From: Caballeronia sp. INDeC2
GTDB taxonomy: Bacteria; Pseudomonadota; Gammaproteobacteria; Burkholderiales; Burkholderiaceae
Direction of reading: 5' to 3'
Assembly (NCBI RefSeq): GCF_023631325.1
Contig: NZ_JALQDG010000049.1
Span: forward strand, 340 to 64,339
Length of the DNA stretch: 64,000 nucleotides
The notes beneath the pieces were generated by a model. The model was not told the origin of the DNA and did no database searches. It saw only the letters and a list, made by a program, of their open reading frames with translations. This document shows, piece after piece, positions 34,727 to 43,749 of the stretch; the stretch's first letter is position 1, and each line of letters starts with the position of its first letter. A program made the translations under genes and the position numbers.

Positions 34727-35887
34727 ATGAAACAGCGACGCCGGATTTACTACAGTGAGACGCAGAAGGCGCTGATGTGGGAGCGTTGGCGCAAAGGCGA
34801 ATCCCTGCAGAAGATTGCTCAGCTTTTCGACCGAAACCACTCGTCGGTGCAGGGGATTCTCGCTGAGACAGGCGGGATCCAGCCACCACAAAGGCATCGA
34901 TCGAAACTGGCGTTGACACTGGAGGAGCGCGAGGAGATATCGCGCGGGCTTGTGGCTGATGATTCGATTCAGGCCATTGCAAGGCGACTTTCACGAGCGC
35001 CGTCGACCATCTGTCGTGAGATCAAACGTAACAGCGGACCGGAAGGCTATCGAGCAAGCCGCGCCGATCAGTTCGCATGGGACCGTGCGGCGCGTCCTAA
35101 AGCCTGTAAACTGGTTCAGCACAGGATGCTGGCACAAATCGTCGCCGGCAAGCTCCAGTTGCAGTGGTCACCGCAGCAGATTGCGGGATGGCTCAGGCGA
35201 GCGTATCCAGATGACGAGGATAACCACGTGTCTCACGAGACCATTTATCGTAGTCTCTTCATACAGGCCCGCGGTGCTCTGAAAAAAGAGTTGCTGGAGC
35301 ATTTGCGGCGTACCCGTGCCATGCGCCGCTCTCGCCATCACACACTCAAGACCGAAGATCACGGAAGGATTCGCGACACGGTACCGATCAGCGAGCGCCC
35401 CGCGAGCGTGGAGGATCGCGCGGTACCAGGCCATTGGGAAGGTGATCTCCTGTGCGGTAGCTCCAGCAGCCAGATTGCGACCCTCGTCGAACGTCAAACG
35501 CGCTACGTCATGCTGGTCAGGATAACCAATAAGGACAGTGAGACGGTCATTAATGCACTCATCAAACACGCCTGCAAGCTGCCACAGGAACTGTATAAGT
35601 CGCTGACATGGGATCGGGGAACTGAGATGGCCGGGCACAAACGTTTCACCGTGGCCACTGACATACAGGTCTACTTCTGTGATCCCCAGCATCCATGGCA
35701 GCGCGGATCAAATGAGAACACGAATGGGCTACTACGCCAGTACTTTCCAAAAGGTACCGACCTGTCAATATACTCACAAGCCAAACTCAACGCCGTGGCG
35801 CGGCGGCTGAACGAGCGCCCAAGAAAGACCTTGGGTTACGAAACGCCAGCCGAGCGATTTCAGCAAACTATTGCATCGACCGGTTGA
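34727..35887 (+). CDS. IS30-family transposase
   Basis: This is a 386-residue DDE transposase from ATG 34727 with GGGAG at 34715-34719. N-terminal HTH region: 'WERWRKGESLQKIAQLFDRN' and 'DSIQAIARRLSRAPSTICRE' (HTH_38). The integrase core includes 'VPGHWEGDLLCG' (first Asp), 'LTWDRGTEMAGHKRF' (second Asp) and 'PWQRGSNENTNGLLRQYFPK' (Glu), the hallmark of IS30. The reading frame is complete and all catalytic residues are present, so it is probably active. Its last codons extend into the right inverted repeat. Confidence 0.95.
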   Translation: MKQRRRIYYSETQKALMWERWRKGESLQKIAQLFDRNHSSVQGILAETGGIQPPQRHRSKLALTLEEREEISRGLVADDSIQAIARRLSRAPSTICREIKRNSGPEGYRASRADQFAWDRAARPKACKLVQHRMLAQIVAGKLQLQWSPQQIAGWLRRAYPDDEDNHVSHETIYRSLFIQARGALKKELLEHLRRTRAMRRSRHHTLKTEDHGRIRDTVPISERPASVEDRAVPGHWEGDLLCGSSSSQIATLVERQTRYVMLVRITNKDSETVINALIKHACKLPQELYKSLTWDRGTEMAGHKRFTVATDIQVYFCDPQHPWQRGSNENTNGLLRQYFPKGTDLSIYSQAKLNAVARRLNERPRKTLGYETPAERFQQTIASTG

Positions 35888-35894
35888 ATCCGCC
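35871..35894 (-). repeat. IS30 right inverted repeat
   Basis: This 24-bp terminal repeat is the exact reverse complement of 34667-34690; it overlaps the 3' end of the transposase gene. Confidence 0.9.
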
Positions 35895-36381
35895 CTTGAA
35901 AGCCGCCGTATATGTCGCGCTAGGTCAACCGGCCGCAGTGGGTCGGTCCGCGTCATTCGGTTTCCCGAACTAATTGCTCGGAAGCGGTCACCGATTTCTG
36001 CGGCCCCGAAGCGGCCAGTCGGCAGTGCGCACTCCCGGCCCTAAACAGCCACTCTGTCTTTGGCGTGCCGGACGGCCGGTCTCGGAACCGCAGCAGCCGT
36101 TCAAGGAACCTTTGTGAGAGGTCTATATCCCGATCACCCTCGCTTTTCACGCGTTGTCTCTTCAAATGGCAGAACAGTTGACTGCAGATGGCGAGGCGTT
36201 CCTTGTGACATCGCCGTACCGACTGCAGCTATTAAAGCGATCGGAATGGCCCCGGACCGGTCAAGGCAGGACGGGCCAGCCTGAGTCGACCTGCGTACGT
36301 CAATGCATGGTTTATTCGCTCAGGCCAGCTCTTTGTTACGGGAGGACGTCGAGTCTGCCCGCGTGCTCACGATTTCGGCTA
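35895..36381. other. Intergenic, no gene recognised
   Basis: The 487 bp between the IS30 element and the porin gene hold only short, unrecognised frames. It should include the porin transcript end; no clear terminator hairpin was picked out. Confidence 0.45.
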
Positions 36382-37554
36382 TCAGAAAAGATGCGAGATG
36401 CCCAAACGGAACATCAACTGCTTGTTGGTCGTCGACGCGTCCGCGATCGCGAAATCGAAGATGTCCGCTCGCGTGGCCGATCCTGCCGCCTTCTGGAACG
36501 CACCCATCGCGTACAGCGTCGTGCGCTTTGATAGGGAGTAGCTGCCGGTCAGCCCGACCTGATGATATTTCGGCGCGTCGCCGTTGTAGTTGACCTTACC
36601 GTGCGTGTATACGTAGGCAGCACCAACCATCGCGGCCGGCGTGATGTTGTATTTTGCCCATGCTTCGTAGTTGTCGAAGACAACCGAGCTGCTCGTTCCA
36701 TTGGCTTGATAGAACTTCGTATTGGTGTAATCGAGCCCCACCGCGGCTTTGCCAAAGTTGTAACTGCCGCCTCCGCCGATGATCTGCTCACTCTGCGGAT
36801 TCCCGACATAACTGAAGGGTCCGCTTGCGCCGATTGCCGTGCCAGTCGTGTTGGCAATGAAGTTGCCGTCGGTAAAGAGCTGAGCCAGATTCTTCGCGTA
36901 GAAGTACGCACCGGCAAGATTCAATCCCGAGTACGTGAAATTTGCTCCGACGCTCCACATGCCGGTCGTGCCACGACCGGGCGTATTCGTGTTAGTGAAC
37001 GAGTACATTCCGCCGAAAGTTAGACCAGCAATGGATGGAGACGTGTACTTGATTGCGTTGTCGACACGGAACGAGTTATCCGTATTGTCGATATCGCCGG
37101 CATGCAGGAACGGGCCGCCAAACTGCCCGGAAGCGGCTACCGGTTGAATATAATCGACGACCGAGTCGTATTGTCGGCCGAGCGTAACCATGCCGAAACG
37201 TTGATCCGCGATGCCAACGTACGCCTGGCGACCGAAAAGTCGGCCGCCCTGACGCGACTGACCGTTTTCGATGCTGAAGCCCGACTCTAGTTTGAACAGT
37301 GCTTTCAGGCCGCCGCCCAAGTCTTCTTCGCCTTTGAGTCCCCAGCGGCTGCCGTACATACCGTCGTACGTGCCATCGCGCATGCGCACGAGGTATTTGC
37401 CGCCACTGTTGTTGACGTAGTCGATGCCTTCATCCAGCGCACCGTAGAGCGTGACGGCAGACTGAGCGCTTGCCAAGCCTGGAATCATTGCAGAAGAATT
37501 GAACCCGATTACGATCAAAGCCGAGACTAACTTCCCCTTTTTCATTGTGGTCAT
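36382..37554 (-). CDS. Gram-negative outer-membrane porin (OmpC/beta-proteobacterial type)
   Basis: This is a 390-residue trimeric porin. The signal peptide covers residues about 1-31, ending 'IPGLASAQS'; the mature protein starts 'AVTLYGALDEGIDYVNNSGG'. It has alternating amphipathic strands, 'SRWGLKGEEDLGGGLKALFK' and 'GRQAYVGIADQRFGMVTLGR', and ends with the terminal Phe signature 'FRLGISHLF' required for BAM-dependent insertion. The gene follows livF by 78 bp on the same strand, so it may provide outer-membrane entry for the substrate of the Liv transporter. Start at 37554 (AGGA upstream) or the Met three codons later. Confidence 0.9.
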   Translation of the reverse strand: MTTMKKGKLVSALIVIGFNSSAMIPGLASAQSAVTLYGALDEGIDYVNNSGGKYLVRMRDGTYDGMYGSRWGLKGEEDLGGGLKALFKLESGFSIENGQSRQGGRLFGRQAYVGIADQRFGMVTLGRQYDSVVDYIQPVAASGQFGGPFLHAGDIDNTDNSFRVDNAIKYTSPSIAGLTFGGMYSFTNTNTPGRGTTGMWSVGANFTYSGLNLAGAYFYAKNLAQLFTDGNFIANTTGTAIGASGPFSYVGNPQSEQIIGGGGSYNFGKAAVGLDYTNTKFYQANGTSSSVVFDNYEAWAKYNITPAAMVGAAYVYTHGKVNYNGDAPKYHQVGLTGSYSLSKRTTLYAMGAFQKAAGSATRADIFDFAIADASTTNKQLMFRLGISHLF

Positions 37555-37632
37555 CCGTTGTTCCTAATAATACTAACGAGTAGTCCTACCCAGATAGATT
37601 GAAATACACCAGACCTTCGTCGCTTTTTCGGG

Positions 37633-38340
37633 TTAGTTCAGGTATAACTCTTTGAGCATCGCTTCGTTGACGTTGGCTCCGGCATCCCTGTGCACAATCT
37701 CGCCCACCCTCAGGGCGAACACACGGTCGGATATCTGAATGGCCTCGATCGTGTTCTGCTCGACCAGAAGGATCGGCGTCTTCTCCCGGCGGATCTTGTC
37801 AATCGTCTCAAGGACGAGTTCGATCATCTTGGGTGAAAGTCCCATCGTCGGCTCGTCGAGAATGAGCAGCTTCGGACGGGACATCATCGCGCGCGCGATC
37901 GCCAGCATCTGCTGTTCACCCCCGGACATCGTTCCCGCGTTCTGCCTGCATCGTTCCTTCAGGATGGGGAAGAGGTCGTACATGCGTTCGATATCCAGGG
38001 AGATGCCTTTTCTGTCTTTGCGCACATAGGCACCCAGTTTGAGATTTTCGTCGATCGTCAATGCCGGAAAAACGTGCCGCCCTTCCGGGACGTGTGCGAG
38101 ACCGGTGCGCACGCGCATATCGGGGGATAGGTTGCTGATATCGTTCCCGGCAAAACGGATCTGGTCGCACTGGCACGCCAGCAAGCCTGAGATGGCGCGC
38201 AGCGAGGTCGTTTTCCCCGCTCCATTACTGCCGATGAGGCTTACGATTTCGCTTTCGCCAACCGTCAACGAGATGCCCTTTACCGCTCGAATTCCGCCAT
38301 ACGACACATTCAGGTTGGTCACTTCCAGTAAATGGCTCAT
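37633..38340 (-). CDS. livF: Branched-chain-type ABC transporter ATPase LivF
   Basis: This 235-residue ATP-binding subunit has Walker A 'IGSNGAGKTTSLRAISGLL', signature 'AGTMSGGEQQMLAIARAMMS', Walker B 'PKLLILDEPTMGLSPKMIE' and a switch His replaced in 'ILLVEQNTIEAIQISDRV', as is usual for LivF. Its ATG overlaps the livG stop (ATGA). Together with LivG it powers the fused LivH-LivM permease in the inner membrane. Confidence 0.92.
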   Translation of the reverse strand: MSHLLEVTNLNVSYGGIRAVKGISLTVGESEIVSLIGSNGAGKTTSLRAISGLLACQCDQIRFAGNDISNLSPDMRVRTGLAHVPEGRHVFPALTIDENLKLGAYVRKDRKGISLDIERMYDLFPILKERCRQNAGTMSGGEQQMLAIARAMMSRPKLLILDEPTMGLSPKMIELVLETIDKIRREKTPILLVEQNTIEAIQISDRVFALRVGEIVHRDAGANVNEAMLKELYLN

Positions 38341-39206
38341 GCCTTTCCCTTTCCGAGATACGCGGCCTGCACATCCGGGTTGCTGAGAACCTCATCAGGG
38401 GTGCCGTCTGCCAGCTTCTGGCCGTGATACATGACGGTCACATGGTTTGCGAGGTTTCGAATCACGTCCATGTCATGCTCGATCAGCAGAATGGCGACGC
38501 CACTGCGATACACCTTGCGAATCAAATCGCTCAGCTCAGCCTTCTCGGCCACGTTCATGCCGGCCAAGGGCTCGTCGAGCAGCAAGACGGTGGGCCGGGA
38601 GATGAGCGCACGCGCAATCTCCACCCGGCGCTGGTGACCGTAAGACAAAGAGCTGGCCGTCATTTCCGCCGCGTCCGGAGGCAGGCCGACGAATTCGATC
38701 AGGCGCCTTGCTTCCTTTACCGCCTCGCGCTCCCGCTTTTTCGCTGTCTTGCTGCGGAACAAAGGCGACAACAACCCGCCGTCAAATCGCGTGTGACTGC
38801 CAACGAGGATGGTCTCCAGAACGGACATCACACCGAACAGGCGGATGTTCTGGAAGGTACGCGCCAGACCTGCCTTCGCAATAGAGTGGGATGTCCAGTT
38901 TGCCGAGGTTTTCTCGCCCACCCGGACCGTGCCCTCGCTGCGGATGAAGCCCGAGAGCGCATTCACCGCCGTACTCTTGCCCGCGCCGTTCGGACCTATC
39001 AGCGCGTGCACGGCATGACTCTTCACCACCAAGTTGAGGTTCTTGACCGCAGTGAGTCCTCCGAAGCGCACGGTGACGTTCTCCGCGCGCAGCGCAACCT
39101 TCTGCGTCTCAGCAACCGCGCAATTGGCACGCTCGTCGTTCATGCAGTCATTTACGACGGCGTTTCGGTTCATCAAGGGGATCAAATCTTCAGTCAAAGC
39201 TCGCAT
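38337..39206 (-). CDS. livG: Branched-chain-type ABC transporter ATPase LivG
   Basis: This is a 289-residue ATPase from ATG 39206, five bases past the stop of the permease gene. It has Walker A 'LIGPNGAGKSTAVNALSGFI', the LivG insert 'GLARTFQNIRLFGVMSVLET', signature 'SLSYGHQRRVEIARALIS' and Walker B 'TVLLLDEPLAGMNVAEKAEL', with 'LIEHDMDVI' as the switch region. The N-terminus is about 35 residues longer than in typical LivG, so a downstream start is possible. It overlaps livF by four bases. Confidence 0.92.
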   Translation of the reverse strand: MRALTEDLIPLMNRNAVVNDCMNDERANCAVAETQKVALRAENVTVRFGGLTAVKNLNLVVKSHAVHALIGPNGAGKSTAVNALSGFIRSEGTVRVGEKTSANWTSHSIAKAGLARTFQNIRLFGVMSVLETILVGSHTRFDGGLLSPLFRSKTAKKREREAVKEARRLIEFVGLPPDAAEMTASSLSYGHQRRVEIARALISRPTVLLLDEPLAGMNVAEKAELSDLIRKVYRSGVAILLIEHDMDVIRNLANHVTVMYHGQKLADGTPDEVLSNPDVQAAYLGKGKA

Positions 39207-39210
39207 GGGC

Positions 39211-41208
39211 CTACTCCATGACCAGGCGCAAGCGCGCCTTCGCGGCGACCCCACTGGGGCGGAACAACATCAGGGCGATCAGCATGACGCCTAGAAGGAT
39301 GTAACGAGACTCCGGATAGCTGCTGACGAACGGAACCTTGAGCGACACTTGCAAGAAGCCGATCCAGATGGCGGCGCCGATGAACGGGCCGATCATCGTC
39401 CCGAGTCCGCCCAGTACGATCAGCATCAAAATGAGGATGTTCTCGAACAGGGAAAAGCTGGCCGGGCTGATGTACTGCTGAAAGTGGGCATAGAAGACCC
39501 CCACAACACCGCCCACGAAGCCACTGCATGCGTACGCCAGGAGCTTGTAGCGGGTGCCGGGGATACCCATCGCCTGTGCGGCGTCCTCATCCTCCCGGAG
39601 CGCGATCCATGCGCGGCCGACGAAGGACCGGACGACCCGGCCAATGCAGAACAGCAACACCACGGCGAGCGCCAGCGCGAAAAAGTACAGCGAACGGGCG
39701 TCGTCCATCTCGTGACCGAACATCGACGGCGACGGAATGCCGCGAATCCCCATCGGCCCGTTGGTGAGCGACACCCAGTTCGTCGCGACCACGCGGATGA
39801 TCTCGCCGAAGCCCAGCGTCATGATCGCAAGATAGTCACCCCGCACGCGCAGAGTCGGATAGCCCAGGATGGCGCCGCATAGTCCGGCAAAACCGCCACC
39901 GACGATGAGATTGGCATACAGGAGCCACCATACCGAGTCGACATCGATGCCGAAGTGCTTCTGAAGCACGTCGATGAAGACGATCGATGTGAAATAGGAG
40001 CCCACCGCCCAGAACGCCACAAAGCCCAGATCCAGCAATCCCGCGAAGCCGACGACGATGTTCAGTCCGCTGGCAAGCATGCCATAGATCAGTACGACCA
40101 CCATGATGCTGAGCCAATAATCCGAGCGCACGGCAAGTCCAGCCGCGATCGCGCAGACGAGCGCCAAAAGTTTGAATGCAGCGCTATCGAAGAACCGGGA
40201 GCCGAAGAACGCGTCCATCAGTTGCAACGGAGTGCCGAGAATCGACAAGCGCCCGCGCGGCTTCGCGGCAATCAGACTGCCGCGTGCATGGACATTGAGC
40301 TCCTTCTTGCCGAGCAGGCCTTGCGGTCGAACGAGCAGGAGCAGCACGAGAAGAATGAAGCTCAGCGCGTCCTGATACACGGCGCCGTTTGGCAGAAAGC
40401 CTGCGCACAATGACTCTGCAAGGCCGAGAAACAGACCGCCAACCGCTGCGCCCGGAATACTGCCGATTCCGCCGAGCACCGCTGCGGTGAGTGCTTTAAG
40501 ACCCGGCGTGAAACCCATCGTCGGGCTGGCAAACTGAAACGCCTGAGCGTATAGGATCCCGGCCACAGCGGCAAAGGCCGAACCGAGGACGAACGCCGAG
40601 CCGATGATCCGGTTGACCGGAATGCCGACCAGGTACGCTGCGGTCGAATCTTGTGCTGCAGCGCGCATGGCACGCCCGAGCGAGGAGTAGTAAACGAAGA
40701 ACTGAAGCGCGACCATGCCGACGAGCGCTGCCAGGATGACGACCAGATTGGAGCCGCTGATGCTAACCTGCCCGAGATGAAGCGTCGGGATATGCGACAG
40801 CGGCGTGTCGGGAAACCGCAGTGAGCCCGGTCCCCATACGGTCTGCGCGAGACTCTGAAGAAGAACCGACACCGCGATCGACGTGATCAGCGGCGCAAGC
40901 CGCGGCGCATTGCGAAGCGGACGATAAGCCACGCGATCAATCAACGCACCTAGCACGCCAACGGCCACGATTGCAGCCGGTGCGGCTGCATAAAAGCTCC
41001 AGCCTGGCATGGGTACTACGCGACCCAACAAGGAAACCTCCGGCGCCATCAGCGACAGAGTGACGAACGCGCCGAGCATGAATAGCTCGCCGAACGCAAA
41101 GTTCACCAACTTCACCACGCCGTACACGAGCGTGTAAGCGACTGCGGCGAGCGCATATACCGACCCGAGCATCAGGCCGTTGATCAAGAGCTGCTCGAAA
41201 TAGAGCAT
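39211..41208 (-). CDS. Fused LivH-LivM permease
   Basis: This is a 665-residue polytopic membrane protein from ATG 41208 with GGGAGA upstream. Residues 1-290 match LivH ('LINGLMLGSVYALAAVAYTL', 'GIPVNRIIGSAFVLGSAFAA', 'LTAAVLGGIGSIPGAAVGGL'); residues about 335-665 match LivM ('GMLASGLNIVVGFAGLLDLG', 'ALREDEDAAQAMGIPGTRYK', 'LILMLIVLGGLGTMIGPFIG'). Normally these are two proteins that heterodimerise; here a linker of about 35 residues joins them in one frame with no stop. The EAA-like loops of both halves are present, so it should be a functional covalent dimer. It lies between livK and livG. Confidence 0.9.
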   Translation of the reverse strand: MLYFEQLLINGLMLGSVYALAAVAYTLVYGVVKLVNFAFGELFMLGAFVTLSLMAPEVSLLGRVVPMPGWSFYAAAPAAIVAVGVLGALIDRVAYRPLRNAPRLAPLITSIAVSVLLQSLAQTVWGPGSLRFPDTPLSHIPTLHLGQVSISGSNLVVILAALVGMVALQFFVYYSSLGRAMRAAAQDSTAAYLVGIPVNRIIGSAFVLGSAFAAVAGILYAQAFQFASPTMGFTPGLKALTAAVLGGIGSIPGAAVGGLFLGLAESLCAGFLPNGAVYQDALSFILLVLLLLVRPQGLLGKKELNVHARGSLIAAKPRGRLSILGTPLQLMDAFFGSRFFDSAAFKLLALVCAIAAGLAVRSDYWLSIMVVVLIYGMLASGLNIVVGFAGLLDLGFVAFWAVGSYFTSIVFIDVLQKHFGIDVDSVWWLLYANLIVGGGFAGLCGAILGYPTLRVRGDYLAIMTLGFGEIIRVVATNWVSLTNGPMGIRGIPSPSMFGHEMDDARSLYFFALALAVVLLFCIGRVVRSFVGRAWIALREDEDAAQAMGIPGTRYKLLAYACSGFVGGVVGVFYAHFQQYISPASFSLFENILILMLIVLGGLGTMIGPFIGAAIWIGFLQVSLKVPFVSSYPESRYILLGVMLIALMLFRPSGVAAKARLRLVME

Positions 41209-41257
41209 AGGGATCTCCCGAGAGCGTGGCGGCCAGAACGGCGCCACGCAGCCGCGA

Positions 41258-42376
41258 TTACTGTTTGCCGGCGAGAACGAACTTCCCGCCGCGCACCGTG
41301 AAGTAGTAGAGCGAGCCAGCGCGGTCGCCATCAGGCTGAAAGGAAATGTTGCCGGTGGCCCCAGGGAGATTCTTGATGTTGGCCAGCGCCACATTCATGG
41401 TTTCGCGGTTCACTTCGCCCTTTTGTTTTGCCGCCTTTGCACCCGCGCCGATCGACAATGCCGTGTCATAGCCAAGTGCAGCCCATTCATTGGGATCCTG
41501 GTGATACTTTTCCTTGTAGGCTTTGACGAATTCAGCGGTCTGCGGCGAGGGCGCGGAGCCGGGATCGAACATGCCATAGAGCGTCATGCCTTCTGCAGCG
41601 TTGCCGCTCAGCTGCATCAACTGCGGTGACAACGCGCCGTCAGTCCCGATCAGCTTTGCCGTCAGGCCGATATCCTTACCCTGCGACGCAATCATGGCCG
41701 CTTCCGTGTAGAAACCGCCTATGAAGATCGCATCCGGATTGGTCGCTTTCAGACGCGCGAGGATCGTACGAAAATCCTTGGTACCCAGGTTGTAGCTGCT
41801 CTCGCCCGCGATTTTTCCGCCCGCCGCCGTGAAGGCCTCTTTGAAGGCCTTGCTCACGCCCATGCCGTAGTCGTCCTGTTGATAAAGGACATAGACCTGC
41901 TTGGCGCCCATCTGCCTGGCAACGTAGTTCCCCATTTTTGCACCTTGGCTCGCATCGGTCAGGATGACCCGGCGGAAGTATTTGTTCAGCCCCGTGAGCT
42001 CTGGGCTGGTGACCGCAGATGCCACAACCGGCATCGTGCATTTCTTCAGGATCGGCGCCGCCGCAAGCGCAACGGAGCTAAACGTGTAACCCACAACTGC
42101 GCTGACTTTGGCGTCTTCGCAAAACTGCCCAGCTGCCAGCACGCCATCGTTTGGCTGGCCGTGGTCGTCGATGACTTTCAACGCGAGTTGCACGCCTTGC
42201 GCGTTCACCTCGCCAATACCCAGATCCAGCCCTTTGCGCACATCCACACCGTATGAAGCGAAGTCTCCCGTGAGTGTCGCGGTGAAGCCGATGGACACCG
42301 GCTCGTCGGCCAGTGCGCTCACCGAATTTATCAACGCCATCGATGAAGCGGCGGTCATTACAATCTGCTTAAACAT
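41258..42376 (-). CDS. livK: Periplasmic substrate-binding protein of Liv-type ABC transporter
   Basis: This is a 372-residue type I periplasmic binding protein. I prefer ATG 42376 with AGAGGA six bases upstream over the ATG at 42409. The signal peptide spans about 24 residues ('MALINSVSALA' then 'DEP'). The mature domain begins 'VSIGFTATLTGDFASYGVDV' and has 'QVYVLYQQDDYGMGVSKAFK' and 'DAIFIGGFYTEAAMIASQGK', typical of the Leu/Ile/Val-binding family. Ligand specificity cannot be read; the surrounding genes suggest an amino acid or gamma-glutamyl compound. It is 49 bp upstream of the permease. Confidence 0.9.
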   Translation of the reverse strand: MFKQIVMTAASSMALINSVSALADEPVSIGFTATLTGDFASYGVDVRKGLDLGIGEVNAQGVQLALKVIDDHGQPNDGVLAAGQFCEDAKVSAVVGYTFSSVALAAAPILKKCTMPVVASAVTSPELTGLNKYFRRVILTDASQGAKMGNYVARQMGAKQVYVLYQQDDYGMGVSKAFKEAFTAAGGKIAGESSYNLGTKDFRTILARLKATNPDAIFIGGFYTEAAMIASQGKDIGLTAKLIGTDGALSPQLMQLSGNAAEGMTLYGMFDPGSAPSPQTAEFVKAYKEKYHQDPNEWAALGYDTALSIGAGAKAAKQKGEVNRETMNVALANIKNLPGATGNISFQPDGDRAGSLYYFTVRGGKFVLAGKQ

Positions 42377-42428
42377 ACGGTTCCTCTTCGGCACGGTGGG
42401 ATCAGTCATTCCGTTCTTTCGTGGTTCA

Positions 42429-42440
42429 GTTTGCGCAAAC
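42429..42440. promoter_or_regulatory. Short perfect palindrome upstream of livK
   Basis: The 12-bp palindrome GTTTGCGCAAAC lies about 53 bp upstream of the livK start, in the gap after gntR. It could be an operator or part of a promoter; short palindromes occur by chance, so support is weak. Confidence 0.3.
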
Positions 42441-42472
42441 CAGAGTTTTAGTAGACCTAATAGATTGGGATG

Positions 42473-42492
42473 GAGCTCGTTGCATCGAGCTC
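42473..42492 (-). terminator. Hairpin after gntR
   Basis: Arms GAGCTCG and CGAGCTC with a six-base loop lie about nine bases after the gntR stop (42501). No T run follows, so termination would be weak or the structure may stabilise the 3' end. Confidence 0.35.
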
Positions 42493-42500
42493 ACCTTAAC

Positions 42501-43160
42501 TTACAGCATTACAAAATCAACCAGTGCCGGGATGGTCGCGCGCACGTGCTCGCGAACCGTCTCCTCGACCAGTCTTTCGTTGCCCGTTTTGATCGCCTGC
42601 AAAATACCCGAATGATCGTCGCGGGAGGTCATCGGCTTGTCTGCATGCTCCAGCCAGATGCGCATATAAGGCTCGATGGCCGAGTGCAGACCCGCCAACT
42701 GGCGCGTCAGACGAGGCATGCCGGCGAGTCCGGTCAGGTACTCGTGAAACTCCCGGTGATAGGTGACCCACGCCGGAAAATCTGCATTGGCCTGCTCCAT
42801 CTGGTCAAGCAGATGCTCGAGCGTTGCGAGATTCGGCCGTGTGATCTTTGGGACGGCCAAACCGGCCGCGAGCCCTTCCAGCGCCGCCCGCATCTCGAAT
42901 ACTTCCCTCATCTCGGCCGCATTCAGCCCGCGTACGATCACGCCGCGATTTGGGCGAATTCGCAAAAGCCCCTCTGCCGACAATCGTCGGAAGGCTTCGC
43001 GAACCGGCATGCGGCTCGTGCCAATTTCCGCCGCAATGTCTTCAGCTACGAGGCGCTCGCCAGCCCGGTAACGCCCCGAGCGGATCGCGGCCTCGATGAA
43101 GCGGTACGCTTCATCCTCGGCGGACAGCGCTATTCCGTTTACGTTGATGGTTTCAGACAT
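42501..43160 (-). CDS. GntR-family (FCD domain) transcriptional regulator
   Basis: This is a 219-residue regulator from ATG 43160; a TTG further upstream overlaps the RidA gene and is less likely. The winged HTH spans residues about 10-75 ('ALSAEDEAYRFIEAAIRSGR', 'AEEIGTSRMPVREAFRRLSA' in similar order, 'LLRIRPNRGVIVRGL'), and the FCD all-helical ligand domain follows ('EVFEMRAALEGLAAGLAVPK', 'WVTYHREFHEYLTGLAGMP', 'DDHSGILQAIKTGNERLVEE') with His/Asp residues that usually bind a metal and an organic acid. It sits between ridA and livK and probably controls this catabolic and transport locus. Confidence 0.88.
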   Translation of the reverse strand: MSETINVNGIALSAEDEAYRFIEAAIRSGRYRAGERLVAEDIAAEIGTSRMPVREAFRRLSAEGLLRIRPNRGVIVRGLNAAEMREVFEMRAALEGLAAGLAVPKITRPNLATLEHLLDQMEQANADFPAWVTYHREFHEYLTGLAGMPRLTRQLAGLHSAIEPYMRIWLEHADKPMTSRDDHSGILQAIKTGNERLVEETVREHVRATIPALVDFVML

Positions 43161-43179
43161 TTTTGTTTCCCGGTGTTCG

Positions 43180-43668
43180 TCAGGCGACTTCAACCGTCAC
43201 CCAGGTTTCGAAGCAATAGTCGTCAGCGAGCGAAACGACACCAATCGTCGCGCGCGGCGCGACCCCGATCTCCTCGCCGAACACGTCGACGAAGAGATCG
43301 GTCATGGCGCTGGCCACCCGATGCGGCTCGGTGAATGCCGAATCACACGCGACGAAGTTCAGCACGCGCGCGATGCCGACCACACGATCGAGATGCCCTA
43401 CGGCGTTCTTGATGGCCGCCAAACAGTTGATGCCGGTGAGCCGGGCTGCTTGCCGAGCGTCGTCGACCGAGATCGACCCACCCACCCGACCAGGGAAACG
43501 GGCTTCACCATTCGGCGTGAGTCCCGCAGTCTGGCCGGACAGAAGCAGCAGTTTTCCGTGCTCATAGTACGGTTTCATCTTGCCGTACTTCGTACCGTAG
43601 TACTCCGAGCCCACCTGGCTCAGCGGTAACTCGATGCCCATCTGGGCCAATCGCTCCTCAGCGCTCAT
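43180..43668 (-). CDS. RidA-family protein (YjgH-like)
   Basis: This 162-residue RidA-superfamily protein contains 'PYYEHGKLLLLSGQTAGLTP', 'AARLTGINCLAAIKNAVGHL', 'VVGIARVLNFVACDSAFTEP' and 'GVAPRATIGVVSLADDYCFE'. The 'PRATIGV' motif carries the Arg that contacts the imine carboxylate, but the canonical C-terminal catalytic Glu is replaced around 'ETWVTVEVA'. Next to a PLP aminotransferase, a role in clearing reactive imines is plausible. It is encoded 81 bp after the aminotransferase gene and 19 bp before gntR. Confidence 0.85.
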   Translation of the reverse strand: MSAEERLAQMGIELPLSQVGSEYYGTKYGKMKPYYEHGKLLLLSGQTAGLTPNGEARFPGRVGGSISVDDARQAARLTGINCLAAIKNAVGHLDRVVGIARVLNFVACDSAFTEPHRVASAMTDLFVDVFGEEIGVAPRATIGVVSLADDYCFETWVTVEVA

Positions 43669-43686
43669 AAGCTTCTTGATATTGTA

Positions 43687-43718
43687 ATATTGGATACACG
43701 AATTAATAAAGCCAATAT
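43687..43718. promoter_or_regulatory. Inverted repeat upstream of ridA-gntR
   Basis: ATATTGG (43687-43693) and CCAATAT (43712-43718) form an inverted repeat spaced by 18 bp in a locally AT-rich gap directly upstream of the ridA start (43668). It is a candidate operator for the GntR regulator encoded next, but GntR-FCD half sites are usually closer together, so this is tentative. Confidence 0.4.
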
Positions 43719-43749
43719 AAGCCGATCAAAAATCGTCGTCCACAATCGC

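Larger units (their letters stand above)
34667..35894 (+). mobile_element. IS30-family insertion sequence, apparently intact
   Basis: The element is about 1.23 kb, bounded by perfect 24-bp inverted repeats (34667-34690 and 35871-35894) that begin GGCGGATTCAACC. One transposase gene fills the interior. I could not see a matching target duplication (flanks CCT and CTT), so ends might extend slightly, or adjacent DNA has rearranged. Confidence 0.9.

Noticed and set aside
38424..39221. 265-codon plus-strand frame over livG
   Set aside because: Antisense to an intact ATPase with all motifs; His/Arg-rich shadow translation.
42108..43334. 408-codon plus-strand frame over livK, gntR and ridA
   Set aside because: It covers three convincing minus-strand genes; composition is typical of antisense shadows in high-GC DNA.
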